Assembly: GCA_963678395.1 (NCBI GenBank) | Contig: OY782827.1 | Location: forward strand, 1,736,001 to 1,800,000 | Source of the DNA: JAAYAE01 sp963678395 | GTDB taxonomy: Bacteria > Bacillota > Negativicutes > Acidaminococcales > Acidaminococcaceae | Direction of reading: 5' to 3' | Length of the DNA: 64,000 nucleotides | Shown here: positions 53,242 through 61,882 of the stretch, piece after piece | How positions within the stretch are numbered: position 1 is the stretch's first letter | Layout of the letters: the number at the start of each line of letters is the position of its first letter | Notes under the pieces: model-generated | The model's database searches: none | What the model was told of the DNA's origin: nothing | What the model saw: the letters and a program-made list of their open reading frames with translations, nothing else | Translations under genes and position numbers: made by a program

Positions 53242-54210
53242 TTAGAATGGCGTATCATCGCCAATATAAGCGGCAATCCCTTCTTCTAGATACATGGTCT
53301 GCAGTTGTAACATTCTTTCTTGCATCATACTGCCTTTATCTGCATATTCATAGGTCTTCCCTAATTGTTCCCATTTAGTTTGACCATATCTATGAAATTT
53401 CAAAAGATTAATTTCAAATAGCCCATTTTTCTTCATAAAGGCAATAACTTTTTTAGCATTTTCATCACTATCGTTATAATCATGTATAGTCGGTTGTCTA
53501 AGAACTAATCTACCGTGCCAGCCTGACTTAACTAGCTCTTCAATATTGTGTAAAATCAATTTATTAGAAACTCCCGTTTCTTCTTTATGTCTTTCATCAT
53601 CCATGTTTTTAATATCTATAAAAGCAAAATCAATATATTTGAAAATCTCTAAAAATTTATCCGTAGGCGCATAGGCACAAGTTTCAATTGCTGTATGAAC
53701 TAGACCAGCTTTACATTTTTTAAGTATTGCCAGTAAAAAATCATAATGCATAGTGCATTCTCCACCAGTAAAAGTTACTCCGCCTTCAATGCCCCAGCTT
53801 TGGGCATCTCTAAGTAATATTTTATAAAGTTCAGCAACTGTGTATTCTTTCCCACAAACCTTGAAAACATTGTTTGGGCAAATAGTAGAACATTCAAATG
53901 TAGTGCATTTAATACATTTCTTCCAATCTACTGAAGGTTTACCCTCTTTATCATAGCTTATAGAAGCATAAGGACAAATATCTTTACAAACATTACAACC
54001 ATCTTTATATTTACAAACACTTTCCGCAAACATAAGATGTTTTCTACTACCAAACCCTTCTGGATTAGCACACCATTTACAGCTCAATGGACAACCAACA
54101 AAAAATACATTTGTTCTGCTACCAGGCCCATCATGCACTGAAAAAGGTTGAACATCAAACAATAAAGTTTTTAGCTCTTCCATCACCTTTCCCCCTTTTA
54201 ATTTAGACAA
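53242..54210 (-). CDS. hpdA: 4-hydroxyphenylacetate decarboxylase activating enzyme (radical SAM)
   Basis: 322 residues. The radical SAM motif is FFVGCPLSCKWC (CxxxCxxC) near residue 35-46. A ferredoxin-like insert follows with eight cysteines (CKYKDGCNVCKDIC; CIKCTTFECSTIC) for two extra [4Fe-4S] clusters, as in glycyl-radical activases of the HPAD/benzylsuccinate group. GGECTMH is the SAM-binding GGE. It abstracts hydrogen from the glycine of HpdB. An alternative start is the internal Met before EELKTLLFDVQ. It is separated from hpdC by a strong hairpin. Confidence 0.92.
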   Translation of the reverse strand: MSKLKGGKVMEELKTLLFDVQPFSVHDGPGSRTNVFFVGCPLSCKWCANPEGFGSRKHLMFAESVCKYKDGCNVCKDICPYASISYDKEGKPSVDWKKCIKCTTFECSTICPNNVFKVCGKEYTVAELYKILLRDAQSWGIEGGVTFTGGECTMHYDFLLAILKKCKAGLVHTAIETCAYAPTDKFLEIFKYIDFAFIDIKNMDDERHKEETGVSNKLILHNIEELVKSGWHGRLVLRQPTIHDYNDSDENAKKVIAFMKKNGLFEINLLKFHRYGQTKWEQLGKTYEYADKGSMMQERMLQLQTMYLEEGIAAYIGDDTPF

Positions 54211-54247
54211 AAACGGGCGAGAGCTTTAAATTTGCTCTCGCCCGTTT
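54210..54247 (-). terminator. Strong hairpin between hpdC and hpdA
   Basis: Perfect 15-bp stem AAAACGGGCGAGAGC / GCTCTCGCCCGTTTT, followed on the minus strand by TTTTTGTC. As an intrinsic terminator it would lower hpdA transcription relative to hpdBC, or it may stabilise the upstream mRNA. Confidence 0.85.
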
Positions 54248-54285
54248 TAAAGCATAAATAATAATAACCTTAATAGCAATTATTA

Positions 54286-54558
54286 TTATTTCCCATCCTC
54301 ATAGCCTTCGCAACCTTGAGCTCCGCAAGTAGAGTAAGCCCAATCTACCTTTGCTAAGCCATGGCAAGTTCCCACGCCATAATTATCTGGTTTTTTAAAA
54401 TTTTTGCAATTGCCACAAACCGGCATTGGCACAAACTTGGGACAAGCAAGGCTTTCTTCGCCATCCATTGGTACATAATTTTTTGTTAGAGCACACATTC
54501 CTTTATCAACATCAATATGAATATAATTTTTACACTCCACATGTTTAAATTGTTGCAT
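54286..54558 (-). CDS. hpdC: 4-hydroxyphenylacetate decarboxylase small subunit
   Basis: 90 residues with the two-cluster pattern of HPAD small subunits: an N-terminal half with CKNYIHIDVDKGMCAL and SLACPKFVPMP, and a C-terminal half with CGNCKNF, GTCHGLAK, STCGAQGCEGY. Known subunits bind two [4Fe-4S] clusters and are needed for active HPAD. Their presence separates HPAD from arylacetate decarboxylases acting on indoleacetate or phenylacetate, which lack it. It is 51 bp after hpdB. Confidence 0.93.
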   Translation of the reverse strand: MQQFKHVECKNYIHIDVDKGMCALTKNYVPMDGEESLACPKFVPMPVCGNCKNFKKPDNYGVGTCHGLAKVDWAYSTCGAQGCEGYEDGK

Positions 54559-54608
54559 TACTAACTCCTCCTTTTATATAAAGCACAAATCAACTAATCC
54601 TCAAATTA

Positions 54609-57308
54609 CTAGTAATTTTCGTATTCTGTTCTATAAATAACTTCATCTTGGATTGATTTACCAATTTCGCACCAATATTGTGTAAAACCAGCAACACGAA
54701 CCATAAGGTCGCGATATTGAGTAGGTTCTTTTTGTGCTTTTCTTAAAGTATCGGAATCTACTACATTGAATTGAACGTGGAACCCGCCTCTACGCATATA
54801 GCTACGAATTAATTCTAAAAGGTTCTTAGTTCCTTGATAGCCTTTAACTGCATTAGGAGACAATTTTAAATTCAATTGCGAATTTTGATTAATGGAATGA
54901 TCCCATTTAGTAGCTGAATTCATCAAGGCATAAATACCTTCTTCATCAGTGCCTGCCGCTGCTGAAACTGTAGCGTCAGCAAAGGTTAATCCTGCTAAAC
55001 GACCATCCGGGCTGGCAATTGTGATCATACCTTGTGGACCATGTGTTGATACGGAAATTTGGCAGAGGTACAAAGGTTTTCCATAAAAAGATGTCAATTC
55101 ACTAACCATTTTAGGGAAATAATCTTGGAAATCTACATAAATATTGTCCGCATAGTCATCATCATTACCATATTTAGGCGCATTTACACAATCTGCATAA
55201 AACTGTGCATATTTGGCAGTTTCATCAGTAGAAATTTTAGTATCGAGTGAGAATACTTGAGTTTCCCACGCTGTCTTATAACCGAAGTTACGAACCATAG
55301 CCTCAGTCATCTCATCTAAAGTATATTTCTTATCATCAAATACATTCTTCTTTAAGGAAGCTAAACTATTGACTAAGTTTACTTGTCCGGTAGTTTCGTA
55401 ATTGATAGTCGCTGTATACAAACTACCCCCCTTACCAATATCAAGACCAACTTCAAAACAATTGGCTTTTAATAATGAATGAACAACCGGCATATTGTAT
55501 TTTCTCCAAATATCCATTTGAATATTATTAGCTTTATTAACTGCTATGCCAATAGCTCGCATATAAGTTTTAAATTGGTCCAATACATCCTCATAAGTTT
55601 TTAGTTTCTTGTTATGGGCAGGTAAAATTTGTCTCTTCATTCTATGATCATAACCATTTGTCAAAGTAAGTTCTAAAACTTTTGGCAGTGCTATAAAATG
55701 AACGCCTGTACTTGCAGTAGGACCAGCACCTCCCGGTATCCAGGTTTCCTTGCCATCGTAATGAAGTGGTTGGAAGCTACCAGGTGAGGACTCTAAGCAA
55801 CCTCCCAAGCACCAAGCGCGGGCCTCAACAATATCCATACCTTCGTCAGCATAGTTACGCAGCATAAAGTTCATACCACATTGATTGTTCATCCAAGCAG
55901 GATAGCCATACCCAAGTTTAGCACAAAGTGCGCACTTCATTACAAAATCTTCTTGTAATTTTTCATCATAAAGAACACTAAGTGTTGGCTCCGGAGTTTT
56001 AGCTCTCATACCTGCTTCAACAATTAAGTATTCTAGAGGTGTTACTGCAGATAAACCATCTTTATTTAAACCACCAAGTGATAAGTTATTAAAAGTATTA
56101 CCTGAAAGTACGCCGCCTGTTACGCCAGCAGATGCGAATATTTCAAGAGCAGTAATTTTAATTCTATAAAGTTCTAATAATTCAAGTACTTCATCTTCAG
56201 TAGTTACACCTTCACGGATATCTTTTTCAAAATAAGGTTGTAATACTTGGCCAAGACGGCCAATTGACATACCACTCATGGGATCTTCATTAACTACGCC
56301 AAAATGACAGCATAACGTTAATTGTAAAGCTTCACGGAAAGTAGCTGGCCTCTTATGCGCAATATTGTTCATAACTTTTACAATTTCCAAATACTCTGCT
56401 TTTTGTTTGGGATCAGTTTCAACTGTTGCTAAGTAAGCTGCCCGGTCTGCATAGTTTTCGCACCATTTGCTCATACCTTTGCAGATTTCTTTCATAGCTA
56501 CATAGTAGAAACCATGGTCCATACCATAGACACCATCAGTACCCGCTTCGCCCATTGTTTCGGCTATCTTTTCATCGCAAATTTTAATTAGTCCGTCGAA
56601 CCCATATTCTAATGGTAAATAGTAATTAATAATTTCACGGCCCTGTGGAATTGTATAAGAATCCAACATACAAATTACAGAATCCATTACTTTTTGAAAT
56701 AAATCATAGTCTGGCATCATTTTAGCATACTTATAGCTTAATTCTTCAACGGAAATTCCATCCCAGTCTTTAGAAATTTTAACTAAAATAGGAATATCTT
56801 CTTTACGGCAACCAAACTTTTTGGCGATGGAAATTACATTACCATAGCTTTGACCAACGTTACCGCCACCAGCACCAACTTGGCTTACCATATCTGCTTC
56901 ACATTCTGCCGGAGCATCTACTTGAGCCATTAAGTTTTCAGCAACTTTATTGAAGAAACTTGCTGTTACCCAAGGATAAGGGAATGCACCCCTGAAGTTT
57001 TTAGTTTTTTGCATTACTAATTTTTCATGAGGAAGAATTGTTGGTGTACCATGGCTAAGAGCTGCTGCCATAGCCTTAGCTCTTCTTACAATAAGAACAT
57101 CGCCATCATTTTCCCACCATACTCTGTTATACCAATAGGGATCTTCCATATCAATACTAATTTTAACATCCCAGTAAATATCCATGATTTTAGTAAAACT
57201 ATCATGTGGTTCCAGAACATCTTTTTTATCAAAGTTTTCAACCTCATGCATTGCAATACCACGTTGTTTTAAAATTTCCTGCATTTTTTCTTCATTTGTT
57301 GTCTTCAT
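54609..57308 (-). CDS. hpdB: 4-hydroxyphenylacetate decarboxylase, glycyl-radical large subunit
   Basis: 899 residues, the usual length. The thiyl-radical cysteine lies in AWCLGGCLESSPG (GGC-L-E, equivalent to Cys503/Glu505 of the Clostridium enzyme), and the glycyl-radical loop is VRVAGFTQYW near the C-terminus. It decarboxylates 4-hydroxyphenylacetate, from tyrosine fermentation, to p-cresol. GGGGGAAA precedes the ATG. A 200-bp gap upstream (57309-57511) probably holds a promoter; I see no gene there. Confidence 0.95.
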   Translation of the reverse strand: MKTTNEEKMQEILKQRGIAMHEVENFDKKDVLEPHDSFTKIMDIYWDVKISIDMEDPYWYNRVWWENDGDVLIVRRAKAMAAALSHGTPTILPHEKLVMQKTKNFRGAFPYPWVTASFFNKVAENLMAQVDAPAECEADMVSQVGAGGGNVGQSYGNVISIAKKFGCRKEDIPILVKISKDWDGISVEELSYKYAKMMPDYDLFQKVMDSVICMLDSYTIPQGREIINYYLPLEYGFDGLIKICDEKIAETMGEAGTDGVYGMDHGFYYVAMKEICKGMSKWCENYADRAAYLATVETDPKQKAEYLEIVKVMNNIAHKRPATFREALQLTLCCHFGVVNEDPMSGMSIGRLGQVLQPYFEKDIREGVTTEDEVLELLELYRIKITALEIFASAGVTGGVLSGNTFNNLSLGGLNKDGLSAVTPLEYLIVEAGMRAKTPEPTLSVLYDEKLQEDFVMKCALCAKLGYGYPAWMNNQCGMNFMLRNYADEGMDIVEARAWCLGGCLESSPGSFQPLHYDGKETWIPGGAGPTASTGVHFIALPKVLELTLTNGYDHRMKRQILPAHNKKLKTYEDVLDQFKTYMRAIGIAVNKANNIQMDIWRKYNMPVVHSLLKANCFEVGLDIGKGGSLYTATINYETTGQVNLVNSLASLKKNVFDDKKYTLDEMTEAMVRNFGYKTAWETQVFSLDTKISTDETAKYAQFYADCVNAPKYGNDDDYADNIYVDFQDYFPKMVSELTSFYGKPLYLCQISVSTHGPQGMITIASPDGRLAGLTFADATVSAAAGTDEEGIYALMNSATKWDHSINQNSQLNLKLSPNAVKGYQGTKNLLELIRSYMRRGGFHVQFNVVDSDTLRKAQKEPTQYRDLMVRVAGFTQYWCEIGKSIQDEVIYRTEYENY

Positions 57309-57511
57309 GCTAATATTTCCCCCTTTAAATTTTTTCTAAAATAATTTAAATTAAATATTTATAGTTGTTCGCCCCCTCTGTAATAATCTTTAGGCTCATT
57401 TTTACAGTTCACAATATTACTATACTTCATTGAATACTCAAATTCTTCTACCTAAAGAACGAAGTGAAAACTAAATATTTCCTTACAACTAATACTTTAG
57501 TCGTAGTTTAA

Positions 57512-58141
57512 CTAAACTTGCTGTTTTTCCACTTCAGCGAGTGCGCCTTTACCAAGGCTAGCATATAAATTGTTATATCTTGCTTCACTTAAATTTTTCC
57601 CCACTCTTATTGCCCTTTGGACATCTTCATAATAGCTGTGAAGAGCCTGTGTTGACCAAGTATGCAAATCGCAATTCAAATAATGTTTGAATTCTTCTGT
57701 TCCCTGAGGATTTCCAGAAATTGTTTTGGGATATTTTTTTCTGACATCTTCTTGCCATTTAGACTCTTGCTCAACAATAGCTTTGATTTCAGCTTCATTT
57801 TCTAAAAAATCCGGAATTTGCAATTGTCCACCCATCATAGCATATTTTTCAACCATTACATTCCGGCCGTTTTTATAGGCAATAATCCAATCATTTAAAA
57901 GTAGTGCAAGTGTATCATCAGAAAATACAGAATAAGTCATCCAACGCATCCTTTTAAAAGTAGGTAATGTTTTTTCATCTAATGGCGCATCAGTATGCAT
58001 TTGTTTAGCCATTTTCATTTCAATTTCGACAATCGTATCTAACACATTATCACGAGGTTTTTTCAACTCATCATTGTTCTTTTCAGCTATATTTTTTTTC
58101 TCCGAAACTTTTTCTCTGTTATTTTGCAAATTTAATAACAC
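57512..58141 (-). CDS. DUF4125 family protein (copy 2)
   Basis: 209 residues, clearly homologous to the next upstream protein: EIEMKMAKQMHTD, FKRMRWMTYSVFSDDTL, YKNGRNVMVEKYAMMGG (matching the family pattern GRNLxxEKYARM) and EQESKWQEDVRKKYP. DUF4125 proteins are soluble and of unknown function. An N-terminal basic/coiled stretch precedes the domain. It overlaps copy 1 by 23 bases. It sits upstream of hpdBCA with an SGNH hydrolase and an MFS transporter, suggesting a linked function. Confidence 0.75.
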   Translation of the reverse strand: MLLNLQNNREKVSEKKNIAEKNNDELKKPRDNVLDTIVEIEMKMAKQMHTDAPLDEKTLPTFKRMRWMTYSVFSDDTLALLLNDWIIAYKNGRNVMVEKYAMMGGQLQIPDFLENEAEIKAIVEQESKWQEDVRKKYPKTISGNPQGTEEFKHYLNCDLHTWSTQALHSYYEDVQRAIRVGKNLSEARYNNLYASLGKGALAEVEKQQV

Positions 58142-58691
58142 CTCTTTTCCTAGCTGTTGCTTCTACTTCTTCCATATTTTTAAACCCCATGCCTTGATAC
58201 AAAATCAAATAACGTTTTTCCACAAGATTAATACCATGATGATAGGCGTGGGCAATATCTCTTTGATAAAGAGTCAAAGTATGCTTAGAATATGTTTCCA
58301 GCTCACCTGATGCATATTTTGCGAAATTTTCATCAAAGCTTACTGTTAATGGAAATCTTTCCTGCAAACTTTGCATCCAATCTTTTTCCATGCTTATAAT
58401 ATCGTCAATAGCGGTATTTTCTTGTAATGGAGGAATTAAATTATCCATACGAGCATATTTTTCGGTTACCATATTGCGCCCTAGCGCTACGGCCACAACT
58501 AAATCTTGAAAATAGGATTGCAATGTATCTAAGCTCAGTACACAGTGACTCATGTGCCTCATAGCATAAAAGGTCTTGAGCATATGTTGGCACTCTGCCG
58601 GTTCCACTGTGCGTACAGCAAGAAACATTTTTTCCTCTAACTGTATTATTTTAGCAATTATTTTTTCTTTTTCCTCTGTTAAAATATCCAT
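58119..58691 (-). CDS. DUF4125 family protein (copy 1)
   Basis: 190 residues: IIQLEEKMFLAVRTVEPAEC, FYAMRHMSHCVLSLDTLQSY, LGRNMVTEKYARMDNLIPP and MEKDWMQSLQERFP. This is the core DUF4125 pattern (EE-MF, F--MR, GRN--TEKYARM). It shares its whole layout with copy 2, so the pair arose by tandem duplication. No catalytic chemistry is known to me. It is 16 bp downstream of the SGNH hydrolase gene. Confidence 0.78.
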   Translation of the reverse strand: MDILTEEKEKIIAKIIQLEEKMFLAVRTVEPAECQHMLKTFYAMRHMSHCVLSLDTLQSYFQDLVVAVALGRNMVTEKYARMDNLIPPLQENTAIDDIISMEKDWMQSLQERFPLTVSFDENFAKYASGELETYSKHTLTLYQRDIAHAYHHGINLVEKRYLILYQGMGFKNMEEVEATARKRGVIKFAK

Positions 58692-58707
58692 GTTATAATC
58701 ACCCAGT

Positions 58708-59364
58708 TTAGCCTTTTTCTATTTTCAGTATCTTTTCGGCAATATTTTTCGCTAGCAAATCAGAAACGAAACTCGTGGGATGAATGCCATCACTTCCCAT
58801 AGCCTTTTCCTCTGGCAAATAAGTAATTAGTTTATTTAGTCCAATTAAAGTAACTGCTTCGTAGGTATTGGCAATAGCATAAAGCCTGCTATTATATTTA
58901 TTTATACGGTTTGCTACCTGCGGATAGCTATGCAAAAGTTCGCTGCAAACAGGCGGAATATCCAGTAATATCACCTTGCTTTTCTCCACTAGACAAAATT
59001 GGACAAATCTGCGGATATTGTTAGCAAAATCATCTAAACTAACCCACGGATCGTTACCCTTTAGTTCGGCATACAATGGTGAAACAGCTCGTCCCTCACT
59101 AGGCCATAAGTCAACAATTCCTAACTGTAATACAACATAATTAGGTTGCAGAAACATAACTTCATTTGCTTCGCCACGTACAAGACCAAGACTTACATTA
59201 GCATGTCGGCAGCGATTTTGCAGCAAGACATCTGACTTTAACGAAACCCTTAAATACTGTCGCAATTTTTCAGGATAACATTCTTCATAAGAAAGTTCCA
59301 CAAACTCCGAATTTTGAGCAAATCTAGGTAAGCCATAACTATCACCTATTATTAAAACTTTCAT
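58708..59364 (-). CDS. SGNH/GDSL-type hydrolase
   Basis: 218 residues with SGNH blocks: LIIGDSYGLPRF (block I, nucleophile Ser), VLQLGIVDLWP (block III-like) and GSDGIHPTSFVSD (block V, Asp and His). No signal peptide, so cytoplasmic. Related small proteins occur near polysaccharide genes as acyl hydrolases; here it stands between an MFS transporter and DUF4125 genes upstream of hpdBCA. Substrate is unknown; an ester of an aromatic acid is one possibility. Confidence 0.8.
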   Translation of the reverse strand: MKVLIIGDSYGLPRFAQNSEFVELSYEECYPEKLRQYLRVSLKSDVLLQNRCRHANVSLGLVRGEANEVMFLQPNYVVLQLGIVDLWPSEGRAVSPLYAELKGNDPWVSLDDFANNIRRFVQFCLVEKSKVILLDIPPVCSELLHSYPQVANRINKYNSRLYAIANTYEAVTLIGLNKLITYLPEEKAMGSDGIHPTSFVSDLLAKNIAEKILKIEKG

Positions 59365-59393
59365 AAAGCCTCACTTAACATAATATTTTCCTG

Positions 59394-60704
59394 TTAATTC
59401 GTTTGTGCCAAAGAATCTGTTGTTAATTTAGATTTTGCCTTTTCCGGCAATTCAACAGTTCTAGGCATAGTCAAAGAAGCTATCAAGGCTACAGCAAAAG
59501 CCCCCATAGCAAATTGGATAGAAGCAACAAAGTTACCTGTAGTATCAGCAAGATATCCACCCATATAACTTCCTAACGCAGGACCTATGCCCATAATGAT
59601 CCATGTTGATAAACCCCATATTTTACCAAGACTAACACGACCATAAATAGCTCCGGCATAACCTACAACTCCACCTGGTTCAATAGCCCAGTAAATAGCA
59701 AACAATATACACACAACGCCACCCAAAAACAAGGAATCTTTACCCATCATTAACAACAAAATACAAGCTGCTATACCTACTATGGGAGCAAAAATCAGCA
59801 TAGCCTTACGGCCCTTAACTTCATCTTTATAATATACAACCGCTTTATCTGCAACAATTCCAAGCAACGGCATGGTAAAAATACCTGCCACACCAATAAT
59901 AACGTATAAGTTAGTGGCTAAATCCAAAGGCATTTTTAAATCATATGTCCAATAGCGTACAATTTGCGTCCAAATTAAAAATTCACCACATACACAACCC
60001 ATAAAAGCAATGATTGATGCCCAAATTGGATATGTTCCAAAAGCTTCCTTAATTGACCAAACATATTCTTTTGGGGCTTCTTCCCCAGCCTTTTTAGCCA
60101 CGGAACCAAAAGGAATCATTCCGTATTGTTCAGGATTTTTCTTTGCTAAGAATGCTGCTATTAGCAAAAGAACTAAAAATATCCAAGATAAATAAGTCAT
60201 CGCTGGCCGCCATTGTGATGCACTTTGTACCAGCATAGGTTTAACACCCAAGCTTAATAGTACTTGTGCCATAGGTGCACCTGCAAAGGCAATACCCCAC
60301 ATTTTTGCATATTGATTACCAACAAACCATTTGCGTACAGAAATGGTAGACGATACCCACAGCATACCTGTACCAATGCCGGCAAAAACTGAATATACAA
60401 GATAAAATCCCATTAAACTATCTACACGCGCTGTGCAGAAAAATCCTAACATACAAAAAATGGCGGCAATAAAGTAAACAGGTTTTGTACCCCATTTGTC
60501 CAAAATCATTCCACTAAAAAATGCCGTGGTAGCATATACCGTCATCATAATAGAATAACCCAAAGAAGTCTCTGCTCCGGTCCAATTCATAGTTTGTGCC
60601 ATAGGTCCTGAGAAGATGGCAAATGTTGCTCGGTAACCAAACAAACAAAAGACAGCTAACCAAGCAGAAGCAACAACACAATAAGCAGTTTTTTTTGCAC
60701 TCAT
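59394..60704 (-). CDS. MFS transporter, OFA (oxalate/formate antiporter-like) family
   Basis: About 436 residues from the ATG at 60704, chosen because AAGGATGAG lies just upstream; the longer frame adds a lysine-rich, non-membrane tail. Twelve helices; MFS motif A-like GMILDKWGTKPVYF between helices 2 and 3 and VADKAVVYYKDEVKGRKA in the central loop. Family members exchange carboxylates. At the head of the gene group leading to hpdBCA, uptake of 4-hydroxyphenylacetate (or exchange with a product) is a reasonable inference. Confidence 0.83.
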   Translation of the reverse strand: MSAKKTAYCVVASAWLAVFCLFGYRATFAIFSGPMAQTMNWTGAETSLGYSIMMTVYATTAFFSGMILDKWGTKPVYFIAAIFCMLGFFCTARVDSLMGFYLVYSVFAGIGTGMLWVSSTISVRKWFVGNQYAKMWGIAFAGAPMAQVLLSLGVKPMLVQSASQWRPAMTYLSWIFLVLLLIAAFLAKKNPEQYGMIPFGSVAKKAGEEAPKEYVWSIKEAFGTYPIWASIIAFMGCVCGEFLIWTQIVRYWTYDLKMPLDLATNLYVIIGVAGIFTMPLLGIVADKAVVYYKDEVKGRKAMLIFAPIVGIAACILLLMMGKDSLFLGGVVCILFAIYWAIEPGGVVGYAGAIYGRVSLGKIWGLSTWIIMGIGPALGSYMGGYLADTTGNFVASIQFAMGAFAVALIASLTMPRTVELPEKAKSKLTTDSLAQTN

Positions 60705-60894
60705 TAATCTCATCCTTTCTGTAATAAAAAAAATAATTTCGCTTTTCTTTTTAGCACTAGCTTTTTTTTGCACTAGCATCCCCTTTCAACTCTTTAGCTT
60801 CGTTTCATTCTACAATGCGAAAATTCTGATTACTTGCTACCAATGCCGTATAAATCGCCTAAATTATTTCCCCTTTTTAAGTCTTTGGACCCAT

Positions 60895-60933
60895 AAAAAA
60901 AGCTGTATCAGTATTTCTGATACAGCTTTTTTT
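60895..60933. terminator. Bidirectional-looking terminator
   Basis: Stem AAAAAAGCTGTATCAG / CTGATACAGCTTTTTT with a 5-base loop, just downstream of the response-regulator gene on the minus strand. T-runs exist on both strands. Confidence 0.9.
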
Positions 60934-60949
60934 TATAAACTTAGTTATC

Positions 60950-61882
60950 CTATTTTAAACTTTCTGCAAAATGTGCATCTGTAATTGTTTGCTCTAACCC
61001 AGCAATTACCGCCTTAGAGTAATTACCATGTGCATCCATTTCTTTTAATCTTTTTAATGCTATATCTAAATCTTCATTTGCCGCTGATACTAGATCAGCA
61101 AACCTTTCTACAACTACTAAGATATCTGCCTCTTGCTGCAAGTTAAGACTGTCTATTTTTTCTTTAGTCTCTTGGCTTACTTCTGTAAGATATTCTTCTA
61201 CATATTGCATGAGAGGTTCCGTAACTTCTGCCAATTTCAAAACAGTCATGATTTTAAAAATATCATTTTTATTTTCACTTACTGCCGTTACTGCTTTTTC
61301 TAAATCACGCACAACTGCCGTGGTCAAAATATGTTCTTTCACTTCTTCCGTAACCCGCAAGTAGCGTAATAGTCTATTGTAACAAGCATACTTGCCACTT
61401 TTCGTATCTATTTGGTATTGAGGTGCTAAAATATTAACCGCCACTATAAAAGACTTAAGAACATCTACCCTATTTTCCATGGTCTCAAGCCACTTTTTTT
61501 TTCGCAACAAGCTGCCTAATATTGCTCTTAATTCTTTGTAATTAACAGGCTTGATCAAAAAATTATCTGTGCCTAATTTAAAACCATGAGCTCTGTTTTC
61601 CATATCAGGTAATGCTGTAACCATAACAATAGGTATAAACCTTGTTAACGGGTTATCCTTGAGTTCGCTGCAAACCTCGTATCCACTCATGCCAGGCAAC
61701 ATGACGTCTAGTATAATAGCATCAGGTTTTTCTTTCTTTGCAAGCTCAATAGCTTCTTGTCCTTGATAAGCCAGAATAGTAGAATAACCCCAGCTTTCAA
61801 CAAAATCCTTAAATAACTCTATGTTTTTTTCATTGTCATCTATAATTAGTACTTTTGCCATTATTGTCTCCTTATTATGCAT
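60950..61882 (-). CDS. Response regulator with uncharacterised helical C-terminal region
   Basis: 310 residues. An N-terminal receiver domain holds the acidic pocket VLIIDDNEKN, the phospho-acceptor AIILDVMLPGM (Asp about 59) and KPVNY (Lys). The C-terminal ~180 residues are helical, with no DNA-binding, GGDEF or HD motif recognisable; it may be a signalling scaffold. It overlaps the sensor kinase by 8 bases, so they form a pair. Confidence 0.85.
   Translation of the reverse strand: MHNKETIMAKVLIIDDNEKNIELFKDFVESWGYSTILAYQGQEAIELAKKEKPDAIILDVMLPGMSGYEVCSELKDNPLTRFIPIVMVTALPDMENRAHGFKLGTDNFLIKPVNYKELRAILGSLLRKKKWLETMENRVDVLKSFIVAVNILAPQYQIDTKSGKYACYNRLLRYLRVTEEVKEHILTTAVVRDLEKAVTAVSENKNDIFKIMTVLKLAEVTEPLMQYVEEYLTEVSQETKEKIDSLNLQQEADILVVVERFADLVSAANEDLDIALKRLKEMDAHGNYSKAVIAGLEQTITDAHFAESLK

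Noticed and set aside
53242..57308. Indoleacetate or phenylacetate decarboxylase instead of HPAD
   Set aside because: Those enzymes lack a small Fe-S subunit; the intact hpdC and the GGC-L-E site favour HPAD.
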